Source of the DNA: Henckelia pumila
Taxonomy: Eukaryota > Streptophyta > Magnoliopsida > Lamiales > Gesneriaceae
Assembly (NCBI RefSeq): GCF_033568475.1
Contig: NC_133120.1
Coordinates: 93,328,151-93,392,150 of the forward strand
Reading direction: 5' to 3'
Length of the DNA stretch: 64,000 nt
Positions 27,546 to 39,862 of the stretch are shown in pieces. The stretch's first letter is position 1, and each line of letters begins with the position of its first letter. The notes below the pieces were generated by a model. The model made no database searches, was not told where the DNA came from, and saw only the letters and a list, made by a program, of their open reading frames with translations. The position numbers were made by a program, and so were the translations under genes.

Positions 27546-29605
27546 GTTTTTTTGTTAGACGATCTCACTGATCAATTTCAACAATGCTCATATTTACAAT
27601 AAAAAATAATACTTTCGGCATAAAAAATAATTTTTTTTTATTAGTGACTCAAATAAGAGACATGTCTCATAAAATTAACATATGAGACCATGCCACATGA
27701 GTTTCTGTTTTTGTTTTGACTAGTGTTTCAATTTTCACAATAATACTGCAAATTTCAAGATAAACCAAAATAAAATTGGCATATATTCTTAAACTGTGCG
27801 TGAAAAATTAATGGTTATTAAATTTAAAAATATTAGTTGTTGATTGTTGAATGCTTGAATGTTTTTTGGAACAAACATTTCTTTACATGCATGAAATTTA
27901 TATATAAATTTCCATTATCTACAATTATTCGAGTAAATTCCTATGATATTTTATTGTATTTTGCAGTGTATTAGCTATGCTGCCACCGTTGCCACCGGAA
28001 GTTTAATATTAGATGAAGAAACACAAAATTTATTAGATACAATAAAATATATATTTTGGAACGTACGTGCATATATAATTTTTTTTTTCAAATACGATAT
28101 TGGAATCGACGCAACTTTTATGTTTCGATATGTATTGAATAAATATTTGAGCTGACATGGTAAACTGCGAATCATAATACTATATAAACCACATCAAACA
28201 AATCACATGCGGCATATTCTTCTAATAAAACGATGATATTTGATAGAAAAAATTAAACTTACAGGTGGCGACTCGCAATCACTTGCCAAAACACTTACCT
28301 ATTTCAACATTTCAGACTATTACGATTCACGCAGGGATGGCTCCACATTGAGGCAAGGGGGCAGCTGTCCCCCTTGAATTTTTTTAATAAAATTAATAAT
28401 ATAATTTTATAGTTAAAAAATTATATTTTATGAACATAAATTAGGAATCAAACACAGAAATACAAAAGAAAGTCAAAAAATTTAAGTTAATTTTCATCGT
28501 TTAATGTGTACAAAGTGACTCAAAAATTTTTGGTTCATAGTCTTTAAAAAATTGTAGCTCAATCACCATGTTTAAAACCTAAACACAAATAAGTTTTAAG
28601 TTTTTTAAACCTAAAAATAAATTGTTGAAGCAAGAATTGTCAACTTAAGAACTTTTAAGTTTGACTTTTAATTTACGAGTCGTGACAACTGCAGTGAAGA
28701 GATAATTTTTTGCTGAGAAGATTATTACAAATATTCATTAATTATACTCATATATATATATATATATATATTTGTGGCCGAATGAAATTATTATTAATTA
28801 TTTTGAGAAAATATCAAGTCTTAGGATTAAATTGTAAGTGAAATTTGAAATCTAAAAATATTATTTAAATGAGAACACTATATTTAATTTTTGTTATGTG
28901 ATGATTATATATAGATGTATATGTATATATATATATATATGAAACTACATCAATATATATATATATATATATCTTAGTTGATAAATAGATAATGAAAAAT
29001 GTTTATGATTTATAAAATCCTCAAATTCTTCGGTAAAATCATTATCCACGAGTGAAAACTGAAAACTAACGCTTAATGTGAAATTACATACACGATACAA
29101 GCAGTTCATGCACAACGGCTAAGAAATTTTTAGATAAAAAAGTGGGAAAAAAAAGGGGAAAAAAAAAAAAAGAAAGAAAGAAAGAAACAGCAGCACCAAC
29201 CCAAGTTGACTCCATCTCTCCCCTATCTCTCTCTTCCCCTTCGCTGCAAATCTGCCTCATTATACGGGGAGGCATATTCTTGTTTCATCTATCTCAAAGT
29301 TCCAATCTTTTCTGTTGAAGAAATAAAATATAAGAAAAAGTAGTGTTTTTTTTTATTAAATAGATATTATTTTCCACAGATGGGATTATTTTTTATTGTT
29401 GTTTTTCATTTTTTCCATTGCCAGATGATGACAGACGATATTTCATTGTGATCCTATTTGTATATTTTTCGACTTCTTGTATATTTAGGAATGAAAGATT
29501 GAAACTTTATTTTTATTGATATGGTTACATGCAATTTGGAATGATTCAAACTGAAAATTAGCATCTCGTGGAAAAGATTGAGCATCGAGGTGGTGTTGTT
29601 TGAAT
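26431..29605. other. long AT-rich gene-free spacer before the AR791-like gene
   Basis: About 3.2 kb without a supported gene. 26905-27450 has several TTATAAGCTGTT/ACAGCTTATAAG-like pieces in opposite orientations, suggesting a degraded hAT MITE. The long TA tract is at 27490-27542. A frame at 27943-28155 shows no domain. 29084-29275 is a pyrimidine/purine-biased stretch (AAAG runs, then CTCTCT) near the promoter of the downstream gene. The leader of that gene probably lies within 29280-29605. Confidence 0.55.
28332..28376 (+). mobile_element. single hAT-like terminus
   Basis: CAGGGATGGCTCCACATTG followed by GAGGCAAGGGGGCAG and CCCCCTTGAA closely resembles the CAGGGGCGGAGCCAC...GGGGGC...CCCCTGAA ends of a common plant hAT group. 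I found no matching inverted end within the following kilobase, so it is probably a truncated relic. Confidence 0.5.
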
Positions 29606-32118
29606 ATGGTGGCGAGAGGGAAAAGGGAAATCCCCTTAAGACCCGTGGCTTTGAAGTTTGGGGTGGCTTTGGCTATTTCTCTTGGTGGGATTCTTTATAC
29701 TTATTTCAAAGCAAAAAGAATCAAACCCCCTAAATCAAAACCTTCGCAAGTATCTCCAGGTTACATTTCTCCCCCATTTTTTTTTTTTTTGCCTGTGATT
29801 CTCGTTTTTCTATTGTTTTTGTTTGATTTTTAAAGATGCAATGTTTCCCTGTATAGATTGTGGTACCAGGAATGATTCAAGAAGAGAACACGGTGTGCTT
29901 AGAGATGATAATCATGTTATGCAGGTAACACCAAACTCGTGCACTCGTGCATTATCCAAGAATTTGTGTATTTGAGCAGAGCTGACTCTGTGTATTGAGC
30001 ATTGGTGAAATTTATTTATTTAATAGGATGACTACTCGACTCGTCTTCGTGCTAGCTTGTCTGGCTGGCATCATTGTATTAGGAACTCTTTTAAAGATGC
30101 AGTCGATTGTGTCGAAATTGACATTACTTTTGTTCTCTTCAGGATTTGTCTCCGACGAAAGTTTCTTCTCCGAATTCTTTCAGTAATGCCTCTCCTAGTA
30201 GCAGAAACAGTGGAGACAGAGATGGTTATCTATTACCGGAGTTTAATGAGCTCATCGCAGAATGCAACATGACTGTCACAAGGGATAATATTTCTCCTAG
30301 GAAGAGTGGGGAATCATTAGTATCGAATGTAGAGTCGCCTAGGGAATGCAGGAGTACTGAACATGAAGATCAAATAAGAGAGATTAGGGGCCTTCGGAGT
30401 AAAGTTAAAACTCTCGAGGAACGGGAGAGGATTCTTGAGATTCAGCTACTCGAATATTATGGCCTCAAAGAGCAAGAAACTGCTGTTATGGAGCTTCAGA
30501 ATCAGATACGATTAAATGATATGGAGGCGAAGATTTATAATCTTAAGATTGAGTCATTGCGTTCAGATAAGAGAAGATTAGAGGCTCAAGTGGCGGATTA
30601 TGCAAGAGTCGTGACAGAACTTGAAGCTGCGAAAGCCAAGGTAAAGATCTTGAGGAGGAAACTTAGGTCTGATGCTGAACAGAACAGAGAACAGATCTTG
30701 GTTCTTCAAGAAAGGGTTATGAAGCTGCAGGATCAGGAAAAGAAGGCTGTTGAAACCGATCATGACGTTGAATTGCAGATACATAAGATGAAGGAGTTGG
30801 AGACAGCATTGGAAGAAATGAAGAAGGTGAATCAAGACTTGAAGATAGAAAATTCCGAATTGGCTCGGAAGTTGGAATGTTTGCAAATGCTTGCAACATC
30901 TGCATTAGACAGTGAAGAGGTAATTGTTTGTCGTTGAGACCGATACTTATCCTGTGACTGTTTTCTGTGGCACACCAATCAAAACATAGTATTTGAGCAG
31001 CTGAATAGTGAAAACATTTGTAGCAAAGCAAAAAATAACATGCTTTCTCCAAAAAAATTAAAAGCATGCCCATATGGCAGCTTTATAGTTTTAACATATA
31101 CCATCAGCTTCAGCGTTTGGTACCATGCCAACTATCGGTCATCCATTTTGTTGTTTGATTTTGTAATCTAGAGTAATGGTGGCATAATTATGGTTTTTTA
31201 ATTATATATCAGGTGCAAGTTATTAAAGAAGAGAGCCGGCGTTTAAGACAACAAAACGAAGATTTAACAAAGGAAATAGGCCAACTACAAGCGGATCGAT
31301 GCACAGATATTGAAGAGCTCGTCTATCTCAGATGGATAAATGCTTGCTTACGCCACGAACTGAGGAATTTTCAACCTAGCCATGGTAAAACAATCGCGCG
31401 TGATCTCAGCAAGACGTTAAGCCCCAAATCTGAAGAGAAAGCTAAGCAGCTCATCCTTGAATATGCAAGTAAAGAAGGCTCCATGGACAAGGGACCGAAT
31501 ACCATGGATTTAGATTCTGACCAGTGGTCATCTTCACAGGCTTCGTATCTTACGGACTCGGGAGAGCCGGACGATTCATCCATTGATACTCTGTCAACCA
31601 AAAAAACAAACCCGCCAAGCAAACCAAGGATTTTTGCCAAATTAATGAGACTGTTGCGAGGAAAGGACAGTCATCATCATCAGGCTCCGCTGAAAAGAAC
31701 CGTATCTGTGGATTGCTCTTTAGGTAGATATTCTAGCGACACTCAACCAGAAATTCAAGCCGATTCTGGCCCCGATGGCCTCATGACAAACTTTATAACT
31801 TCGTCTGCTGGATCATCTAGACGTTCTTTTGATCTCCAAAGATCCTATTCACGAGGACAAAAGAGCATAACTCGGGAAAGCAGCAGCTGTTCTCGAAGAA
31901 ACAGTGATGATAGTTCCATGAGTATTTTCAGAAGAATTGATTCGGTATCCGAAGACGCGAATGATTCATCTTCAAGTAACCAACAGCCTACACAAGACGC
32001 TCAAACTGCTGAGAAATCTGAACTGATCAAATATGCTGAAGCCCTGAAGAACTCTAGGACAAAATCTTCCTTTCGCAAGAGATCCTCCTCATTTAGTTCT
32101 TTGATCTCTTTTACATAA
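29606..32118 (+). CDS. AR791: CHUP1-family coiled-coil protein, AR791-like
   Basis: Probable actin-associated protein related to CHUP1, which positions chloroplasts. Four exons fit: 29606-29759, 29857-29924, 30143-30919, 31213-32118, giving 634 aa. The ATG at 29606 gives MVARGKRE, then an N-terminal hydrophobic segment (about residues 15-35), a Lys/Pro stretch, a Ser-rich linker, and a long coiled coil (about 110-350) rich in heptads such as IRGLRSKVKTLEERE. The CHUP1-family signature EELVYLRWINACLRHELRN follows, then ARDLSKTLSPKSEEKAKQLI. The tail is Ser-rich and basic and ends in RKRSSSFSSLISF. It lacks the polyproline stretch and the large C-terminal domain of CHUP1 itself, as in the Arabidopsis At1g52080 (AR791) group. 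Function in this plant is inferred. Confidence 0.85.
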
Positions 32119-33112
32119 TTTTCTTTTTTCTTGTTTTTACAACAGCCCTCTAGAAATTGACACGGGGTTCATAACATTGCTGAAAAGGCTCGTTACACAC
32201 ATCAGAGGTTCTTTGTATGGTTAAGATTTGTAGCTAGTTTAGCAGGTTTCGATTTAAAATGTACATGTTTTACCTGGAAAATAAAAGAAAGAAAAGGTTG
32301 ATTATTATCCCATTTCGTCTCAATGGTTTACTCAATATTATGCCTGAAACACTAAAAATCAAGATGAAACAAGCACGGTGGAGAAGCAAGAATCGGCCTC
32401 CTCGGTTCCTCCACAAAATATCAAAATATATACTTTCAGAAGCATTTGATATATGTATTTATGCATGCATTCATATTTTTCTACGAGATGCAACATTCTT
32501 TGAATAAAAGAGAGATCTTGAATGTCTTTACTGTCAGAAGGAAAATACTTTGAGTTTAACTTCTTGAATTTATTATTTTATTGTGACTTGATCACTGATC
32601 AAGGGGTGTGACACTTATTAATTATAACTGTCGAGATAGAAAAAAAAAGAAAAAGAGAGAGAGTGAGAGACCACAGAAAGTGTTTTGACCATTGGTTTCT
32701 CAATATGTAACCCTGCCTTTCAGGTAAACCTCTTCTTGATGGAAATGTTTCCTCCACCGATGAAATCTGATGTTTTATTTTTCAGAATATTTCTTAAAAA
32801 TTTTCACCAAAAAATTCATTATTTTTATTCTTGACATAAATCCAATCTTTTTCATGTGCAAGATTTGATCTTGTCAAGCCCTCTTCTTTGTTTTTCATGT
32901 ACAGAAGCATTCATTCATCCAGCCATTGATGAGGATTTCGATTGACCGATTCTTGATGAGATTCCGAGAAACTACCCTTTCATGAGGTAATTCTCCGAGA
33001 AAATCTCCAATTCAAAGAAAAATCAAATTCCCTTTTCTCCAAATCATGGAATTTATTCTTTTGTGTTGATGATCGATCCCATTTTGGCTACAAGAGAATC
33101 AGAAAACAAAGA
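32119..33112 (+). other. 3' UTR of AR791-like gene; promoter and leader of DUF868 gene
   Basis: No gene. 32259-32507 is an incidental frame. A GA-rich tract (32641-32670) is followed by an ATGTAA start-stop at 32705-32710 and a possible 5'-UTR intron donor CAG/GTAAAC near 32724. A CTTCTTTG-type pyrimidine tract and TACAG at about 32905 could be its acceptor. Transcript limits are inferred. Confidence 0.45.
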
Positions 33113-34042
33113 ATGGCGTACATTGTGAGGCCAAATTCTTTGTCCTCTTCGCAAGCACCCTATGCTCAAAGATTAACAAACGATCCAGTAACGTATAAAA
33201 CTGCACAAAGTACTGTATCATGCACGTATCAGGCACATATAGCCAGTTTCTGGCGAAACGTGACTGTTCTATGGAGCAAGAATCTGATGAATCACTCGGT
33301 AACCATATCTATCGATAGCGTGGAGCGTGATCACAACTACGAGTGCAAGATCGATCTAAAACCTTGGCATTTTTGGGCCAAGAAAGGGTACAAAACATTT
33401 GAAGTCGATGGAAATGAGATGGAAGCCTATTGGGATTTAAGATCAGCAAAGTTTTCAGGCGGTCCAGAGCCCTGCAGTGATTTCTACGTCGCCTTAGTTT
33501 CCGAGGAAGAAGTGGTGTTGCTACTAGGAGACTACAAGAAAAAGGCTTACAAAAGGACAAAGTCCAGACCAGCCCTTGTGGATGCCATGTTGTTTTTCAA
33601 GAAAGAACATGTCTTTGGCAAGAAATCCTTCTCCACCAGAGCAAGATTCGACCACAAGAAACGCGAGCACGACATAGTCGTGGAGAGCTCGACTTCCTCC
33701 GGGCACAGAGACCCCGAAATGTGGATTAGTATTGATGGCATTGTGCTTGTACACATCAAGAACCTGCAGTGGAAGTTCCGGGGGAATCAGACAGTGGTGG
33801 TGAACAAGCAGCCGGTTCAAGTGTTTTGGGACGTCCATTCGTGGTTGTTCTGTGCACCGGGGTCAAGCTACGGGCTGATCATATTCAAGCCCGGTGCACC
33901 GGAGGCGGAGAGTGATGCAGAGGACAACAGTTGGTGTGATGATGCTAGTGATTGTAGTGCAAATAGCAGGTATTATTCAACACAGAGCTACTCAAAGGCA
34001 TCACACTTCTGCCTTTTTCTTTATGCTTGGAAGATCGAGTGA
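33113..34042 (+). CDS. DUF868 family protein, intronless
   Basis: 309 aa in a single exon, the usual size for this plant-specific family (PF05910). Family features visible are an N-terminal Ser-rich start followed by STVSCTYQAHI, VTVLWSKNLMNH, CKIDLKPWHFW.KKG.K, the VYW-type motif as AYWDLRSAKF, GPEP.SDFYVALV, a lysine-rich KKKAYKRTKSRP and a conserved late segment VFWDVHSWLF plus G.IFKPG. The acidic E/D run after residue 260 and the end FCLFLYAWKIE are also typical. No signal peptide or membrane helix is seen. The molecular function of the family is not established. The start is the first ATG of the frame and the protein looks complete. Confidence 0.92.
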   Translation: MAYIVRPNSLSSSQAPYAQRLTNDPVTYKTAQSTVSCTYQAHIASFWRNVTVLWSKNLMNHSVTISIDSVERDHNYECKIDLKPWHFWAKKGYKTFEVDGNEMEAYWDLRSAKFSGGPEPCSDFYVALVSEEEVVLLLGDYKKKAYKRTKSRPALVDAMLFFKKEHVFGKKSFSTRARFDHKKREHDIVVESSTSSGHRDPEMWISIDGIVLVHIKNLQWKFRGNQTVVVNKQPVQVFWDVHSWLFCAPGSSYGLIIFKPGAPEAESDAEDNSWCDDASDCSANSRYYSTQSYSKASHFCLFLYAWKIE

Positions 34043-35135
34043 GTAAATTTATTAACATTAATTGTATGCAAATGTCAAAGATTCAATATCATCGATCTAG
34101 TTTGGTGTAGACAGGAGAAAAAGGCAGCTAGCTCCATGTTGCTGTTGAATGTTCTTGGATGGAACTTTTAGTACTTCTATGTATGTCCACAAAGATGATG
34201 CATGTACATGGCATGTTGTTTATTTTAAAGACTTTTTTGGATATATATTTTTTGACAATCAAGATAACAAATTATTCGCGGGATAAAATTTTATAAAATA
34301 GAAGCTAACGTTGGTGATTGATTTAATATCTACTAGTTTAATTACAATATAGGTTTTTTTCAACGAATTCAAGATTATCGAATAGAGGGCACTGCGAATG
34401 TATAATACATTTGTGCAGAAGAGTTGAAAATATGCCCTCCTAGAAGAGTTGAAAATATCAAATAATAGAGTAAATTGGACACATATTTTACACATGATAG
34501 TTGTGTCATGGTGTTATTTGTATTTCACTTGTGAGTAAATTGAATACATGTAGATAACAAAAAATAGAGTGTAAATATCAACTCACTAAACTATAATAAA
34601 TATAATACAATATTTTGAAACTTGTTTTAAAATTTGTGCATTATCTGGTTCAAACGATGAGTATATATGTTTTGTTGGCATTGAAAATTATTGAGCAACA
34701 TAGGGTAACATCTTGTTGGCATTGAAAATTATTGAGCAACGTAGGATGCCAAACCATTTGAAAAGCGTCACTTTAGACCCTCGTTACCTATTATTGTGCA
34801 TATACTTTCTTAATTTCAAGTCAAAAAAAAAATAGAAAAGAAAATAAGAAGCCATACTTGCAAATCTTTTTTGTTTTGTACGTTAAAATCACCATTAAAC
34901 AATTGTAAACTGAGAAAAAACAATTTAGTAAACAAATATATTTTTAAAATATAGCAATTTCATGTAAATGACATTGAATAGACAACATATTTTAGGTTAA
35001 TAAGATGCTATTATGATGCCGTGGTAGTAACTGATATCACTATATTGTCAACGACTATCATTATTTCAAATACAAAAATTTTAATATTATTAACCTTTTT
35101 CAAAAAAAAAATAAATTAGTATAGAATTCTTGCTT

Positions 35136-35173
<38 letters not shown>

Positions 35174-36240
35174 AACTATCATATTTTTCAGAAGCCTAAT
35201 TAGTGGAGGAGTTAAATTCCTATATGTTTGTTAAAAAAATATTCATAAACATAATATTTTATATTTATATTCAAGATTTATTATTCCACGACCCAACTCC
35301 GTCTGAATTGCTAAGTGGAAGAAATTGCAATAAATATTTCAAACGTGGGATTTGAGATTAGCTACTTCCAAAGGTATTTTCTTGAAATTAATATGCAATA
35401 TTATATATATATATTATATATTATTAAAAAAATAAATAAATAAATAAAATAATTTATTGCATATTGTTTAATTTCAGAAAATCTTTCTTCCTCGACTCCT
35501 CTCTCTCTCTCTCTCTCTGAAGGCAGAGGGTTCCAGTCTGTTTGCCGAAGGGAATTCAATTCCAGTTTTTCAACTGTTCTGCTTCGTAGCTTATCACCAT
35601 CGTCACTGTTACACTCACACGACTGTGTGAATGCGCATATACTTGATTTTTCTACCATTTCTTCTGCTCCTTTTTGCTTCAAAATCCAGTGGTTCGCTTG
35701 TAAAATAGGCTTAATAGCCACCGCTTAAAGAAACGCGAAGAACGAGCTTTAGAAGTCCTTTTTGATGGTACGGTGGTTGGGTTTTACCTCAAGTGGAAAC
35801 GAGGAAAAGAAACTGAAAAGGAAATACCTTTTGCAGAATTTTTTGTGGCAGATCTCTTTCTGATTCTATTGTTGATACAGCATGCGTTAGAGGTATGTTT
35901 TATTTATTTTTATTTAGTTATGTAATTTGATTCTTTTTGTTTTCACTTTTAGGTTCTTGTATCTTTGGGCATAGTGCTTCATTTTAATTTTGTTGTATCC
36001 TCTTGGTTCTGTCGGTGGATTTTTTTTTTTTTTGGGATTAGTGTTGATGGTAATTTGCATTCTGACGCAGGCGGGTTGATGAATCTTCATGGAGGATTTC
36101 TGTGGGTGACCAAAATGCTAACTTTAAATAAATAATGTGAAAACTGTTTCTGTTTACTTTCTTCCTTTCTTTTGGATTGCTGGGTTTTTGAATTAAAAAA
36201 AAATATATATATATATATCCCTTTTGGCTGTGGTGTTGAA
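34043..36240. other. intergenic spacer and PWWP gene leader
   Basis: AT-rich to about 35450. A 33-bp sequence TTGTTGGCATTGAAAATTATTG... occurs twice, at about 34672 and 34713. A TA microsatellite is at 35139-35170. From 35480 a CT-rich tract (CTCTCTCTCT) marks the probable promoter/leader of the PWWP gene. A GAG/GTATGT donor at about 35891 and a TCTGACGCAG acceptor at 36070 suggest a 5'-UTR intron. A minus-strand frame at 35401-35721 is an antisense shadow. Confidence 0.5.
36079..36135 (+). promoter_or_regulatory. 18-codon upstream ORF in PWWP gene leader
   Basis: ATG at 36079 opens a short frame beginning MNLHGGFLW and closing with TAA at 36133-36135, about 105 bases before the PWWP start. 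It follows directly after a plausible leader acceptor site, so it should be present in the mRNA and could dampen translation. Conservation is unknown. Confidence 0.35.
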
Positions 36241-39200
36241 ATGGGTGGTTCTGGTTCTGGCACTAGCCCTAGCAAGGGCATTGACCGATCAGTTGGTGGG
36301 TTGGTTTGGGTTCGACGGAGGAATGGGTCGTGGTGGCCTGGCCGAATTCTAGGTCCGGACGAATTACCTGAGAATTCTTTGTCAATGCCAAGACTTGGGA
36401 CCCCTGTAAAACTTCTTGGGAGGGACGATGCAAGTGTGTAAGTATTATTTTGGTCATTTCTTTAATTTGTACGATCATGTTTCTAACTCTAGCAGGTTAC
36501 AGAACTGAAATTTTGTGAGCTATTAATCTATATTAGGGAATATGTACCAGATAATCATGATGTTTAGGCTGTTTGCCGGCTTGAGCCCTTTTATCTGTTC
36601 ACGGTGATTGTTCAAGTGGAAAAGTGGAGCAACGGTCATTATACGAGCTATTAACTTTCAGTTTGTCATTTTGGAATGTTGGGACTTAAGTGTTTTCCTG
36701 GTCATCTCAATCACAATCACTGATAATCTCAATGTGTTGGTATTTATTTTATTTACATTTTTCTTAATCATTTCATTGTGGAAGCGAGAATCTAATGTTG
36801 CGAATAAACTTAACAGCTGTTTTCGATTTCTGATTTATTTTCCAAATCAGATTCGATTTTATATTTGCTGTGTAAATTGTCTTTGCGTGTCAAAATTGTT
36901 GTTTATTCCCACAGGATCGATGTTGGTGCATCCTCTACATTCTTTAATTACCACCCATTAAAATTTCACAATTCTTCCAGTTTTGATGATAATAAAAAAG
37001 TAAGCTGGATTATAAAGGAGAATAGTTTTTTTTGCCCTTGTTTGAGTTCTATTTATTTTCATTTTAATGCTCATATTTCAGCTCTTTAACATCTTAAGTA
37101 GGTGATATTCTCGATGGCATATCCTGTTATAGTTCAGCGTAACTGATTAATGACTTTAGCAAGCACATCTGTTTTTACAAAATTGTTCCATGAGTGTAAT
37201 TATTTAAGAAAATATGAATTTCGTGTCTATGGTTGACCATGACAAGTCCGCTGCCATAAGTAAATCTTCATCAATTGTTTGGATTCTTGAAAAATCAGAT
37301 CCATGAAGTGGAAACAAAGATATGGATAAAAGAAGTGTTATAAGAAGCAGCTAAGAGTACTTCATAATTATTTGAGAAAATAGTCGAACTAGAAATGGAT
37401 GATCCAAACATCCTCCATTTACCTCAATCTACTCTTTTTTTTTTTTTGCCTCATCTGGGTGTCCTGGATGTCGGTATCAGTTGCCTCCAATGCAAAGGTT
37501 CTTTCTGTGATGGTTGGATACCAAATATTTTGTGTTTAACTTATTCTTTACTTTTAAACTGAATTTCTAATTTCTCCTCTCCAAAAAAGTTGGTGTTATT
37601 TTTCTTGTCTTACGATTTATTTGATCAAAATTATTGTTTATGCTCTTTCAGGGACTGGTATAATCTCGAGAGATCCAAAAGAGTTAAAGCTTTTCGCTGT
37701 GGGGAGTATGATGATTGCATTGAGAAAGCTAAGGCTGTTGCATCTCATCCGTCTAAGAAAGCTGCCAAATATGCTCGAAGAGAAGATGCCATCATTCACG
37801 CTCTTGAGCTTGAAAGTGCTCGTCTTGGAAAAGAGCATCCACACTTATCTGACAAACCAGATACATATCGGGAGCATCCTGGTGTTGATGAATCACCCTC
37901 TTCATTTCATACTAATGGGGAAAGAAATGATTATATTGATGGAAATTTGAGTAGTTGTGATGTATTAGATTCGAGTTGTTCAACTGAAGAAAGTGAAGAT
38001 GATTCCATTCAAGAGGGATCCCAGACTGGTTTACCATTTGTGAAATCGGATCTTATGGATGCAGCTAAGGAAGGAGCTAGGCGGTGGAGAACTCCAAATG
38101 ATTCGGAGGATGATGGAACAGAAGGTTCAAGACGTATGAAAGGACTCGATGACCTAGGATTAGGCGTGGCGTCATCTTTGAAAAGGAAAAGATCTCTGGT
38201 AGATCATGTTCATGACTTCTTGAAGAAGAAAAATCGCCGTCGTGCTTTGACAAAAGTTTTGGAGAGTACTCCAAGGTTGCCTGTCCGTGTTTGTGCATCA
38301 TCCTCTCCAAATGAATCGTGCTTTCCGGAAGCATTGGACTGTAGGGTTTCAGGTTTAGAATCTACCAAATCGAAGAAAAACAACTCAATAGTTGTTAAAA
38401 ACTCAGGCAGTATGACAGTTTCATGTGAGAATGGAGCATCATTAAACACATCTAAGCATGTTAACGATATTTTAGTTAGATGCAAACTGAAGGAGAATGA
38501 AGCTTGTGGTATGACTCCGGAGAATGATTCTCTGGAAGGATTGTTTCGCGTGCCCCTTATTGCTCAAGGTTAGCATCATGCATATATTCTGGATAAAGGT
38601 TGTTGCAAGTGTAACCTATTCATTTCTTTATGTTTATACATCTTATTTCGGTGTTCTACTGTTTGAAATTACAGTAGAAATGGCTTAGTGCTTTGGCAAA
38701 TGTTATGTTTTGCTGCTCGCTTTCTTTTTCGAAAATGGTTGTATCGTTAATGTGTTTTGTTTAATATACTTGTGTAAATTTTGCTGTCTCAGGCTTTTCC
38801 AAAATTGTTTCTGCGGACTCACAGATGGCAAGGATTGGTCCTGTGGCAGAATCTAGCCAAAGTAGTCACGTAGAAACCCCACCTTTGGGGAAGGAAGAGC
38901 ATAATGAATCTGGTCCTACCATCACCAGTGCTGCTTGTATTCATGATATAAGCCTGAGCATAGATAAAGGTGCCTCTGAATGGCAGTCGAAAGGGAAGAG
39001 AAACTCTAGGTCAAGGAAAATGGATGCATCCGTTGAGGCTGATGCGGGTATTGACGGTGACAGCTTTTTAGTTGGCTCTAATATAAAGGCAGAGTTTAAC
39101 TGTCTAAGTGGCACCCACATGTCAGAAAGCTACAGTTGTAATTCAACTTACAGGCCTCCGGCAGAAACTCAAGTTGAAACCCCTCATAGAGGGAGTTGGA

Positions 39201-39862
39201 GCACTCACAAAGATTCTCGTGCTGGGGGATCAACACCTGAGCCGATGGTTCCTCAGAGGTCACTTCCCTACCGTCAGTCTCGTTTCACGGTAAACCCGAA
39301 GTACGACACCTCCGAGTTTTCTCTTGGACACCATATTTCTGGTTCTGGCTTGTATGACGTGCCTGTGGAGACAAAGGGTAGCTGCCGCCCTCAGCGGGTT
39401 CCTTATATTTCTCTCATGAGCAGGCTAAATGGGCGGCCTGTTGTAGGTCATCCGCTTGCAATCGAGAAGCTAAGTGGTAGTATGTACGACGATCTAATTA
39501 TGATGGCCAAATGTCGCACCAGCAGCTCCGAGTTGGACACATCTGATTATCATGTGGATATGGTTCATGGAAAGAGGCCACATGGAACAGCCCTGAGTAA
39601 GCATCACCATTTGCAGGCTCGTGGCTCACTGACGAAATCTCCCAGCTCAAGGCAAAACGTGCTCCTGTCAAAGAAGATCAGAAAGTTGTCTTCCCTGACC
39701 AGTTCTCGGAGAACCAAAAAAAAGGGACAACCGGTAGTTGAAAAACTCAAGGGCCCTTGTATAGCTTGTATCCCTTTAAACGTAGTTTTCAGTAGGATCA
39801 TGGCGGCCATGAATAGCTCGACTCGACCTGCGGTTCTACTGATTGCAACAGAGGATGTATAA
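36241..39862 (+). CDS. PWWP-domain nuclear protein (At1g51745-like)
   Basis: Probable chromatin reader; PWWP folds bind nucleosomal DNA and methylated histone H3 lysines. Three exons fit: 36241-36437, 37652-38568, 38793-39862, giving 727 aa. The PWWP domain is at about residues 18-95: GGLVWVRRRNGSWWPGRI (SWWP replacing PWWP), then PVKLLGRDDASVDWYNLE and KAFRCGEYDDCI. Next comes KKAAKYARREDAIIHALELE, a plant-family extension. The middle is acidic and Ser-rich, and a strongly basic stretch (SLKRKRSL...FLKKKNRRRALTKVLE) is a likely nuclear signal. The C-terminal part carries RPQRVPYISLMSRLNGRPVVGH and a basic KKIRKLSSLTSSRRTKKK, then ends in a less conserved tail. The first intron is long (1.2 kb). 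No lesion is seen. Target loci and partners are unknown. Confidence 0.9.

Noticed and set aside
27943-28155. 70-codon plus-strand frame in the long spacer
   Set aside because: No recognisable family, no start context or neighbouring exons; probably chance.
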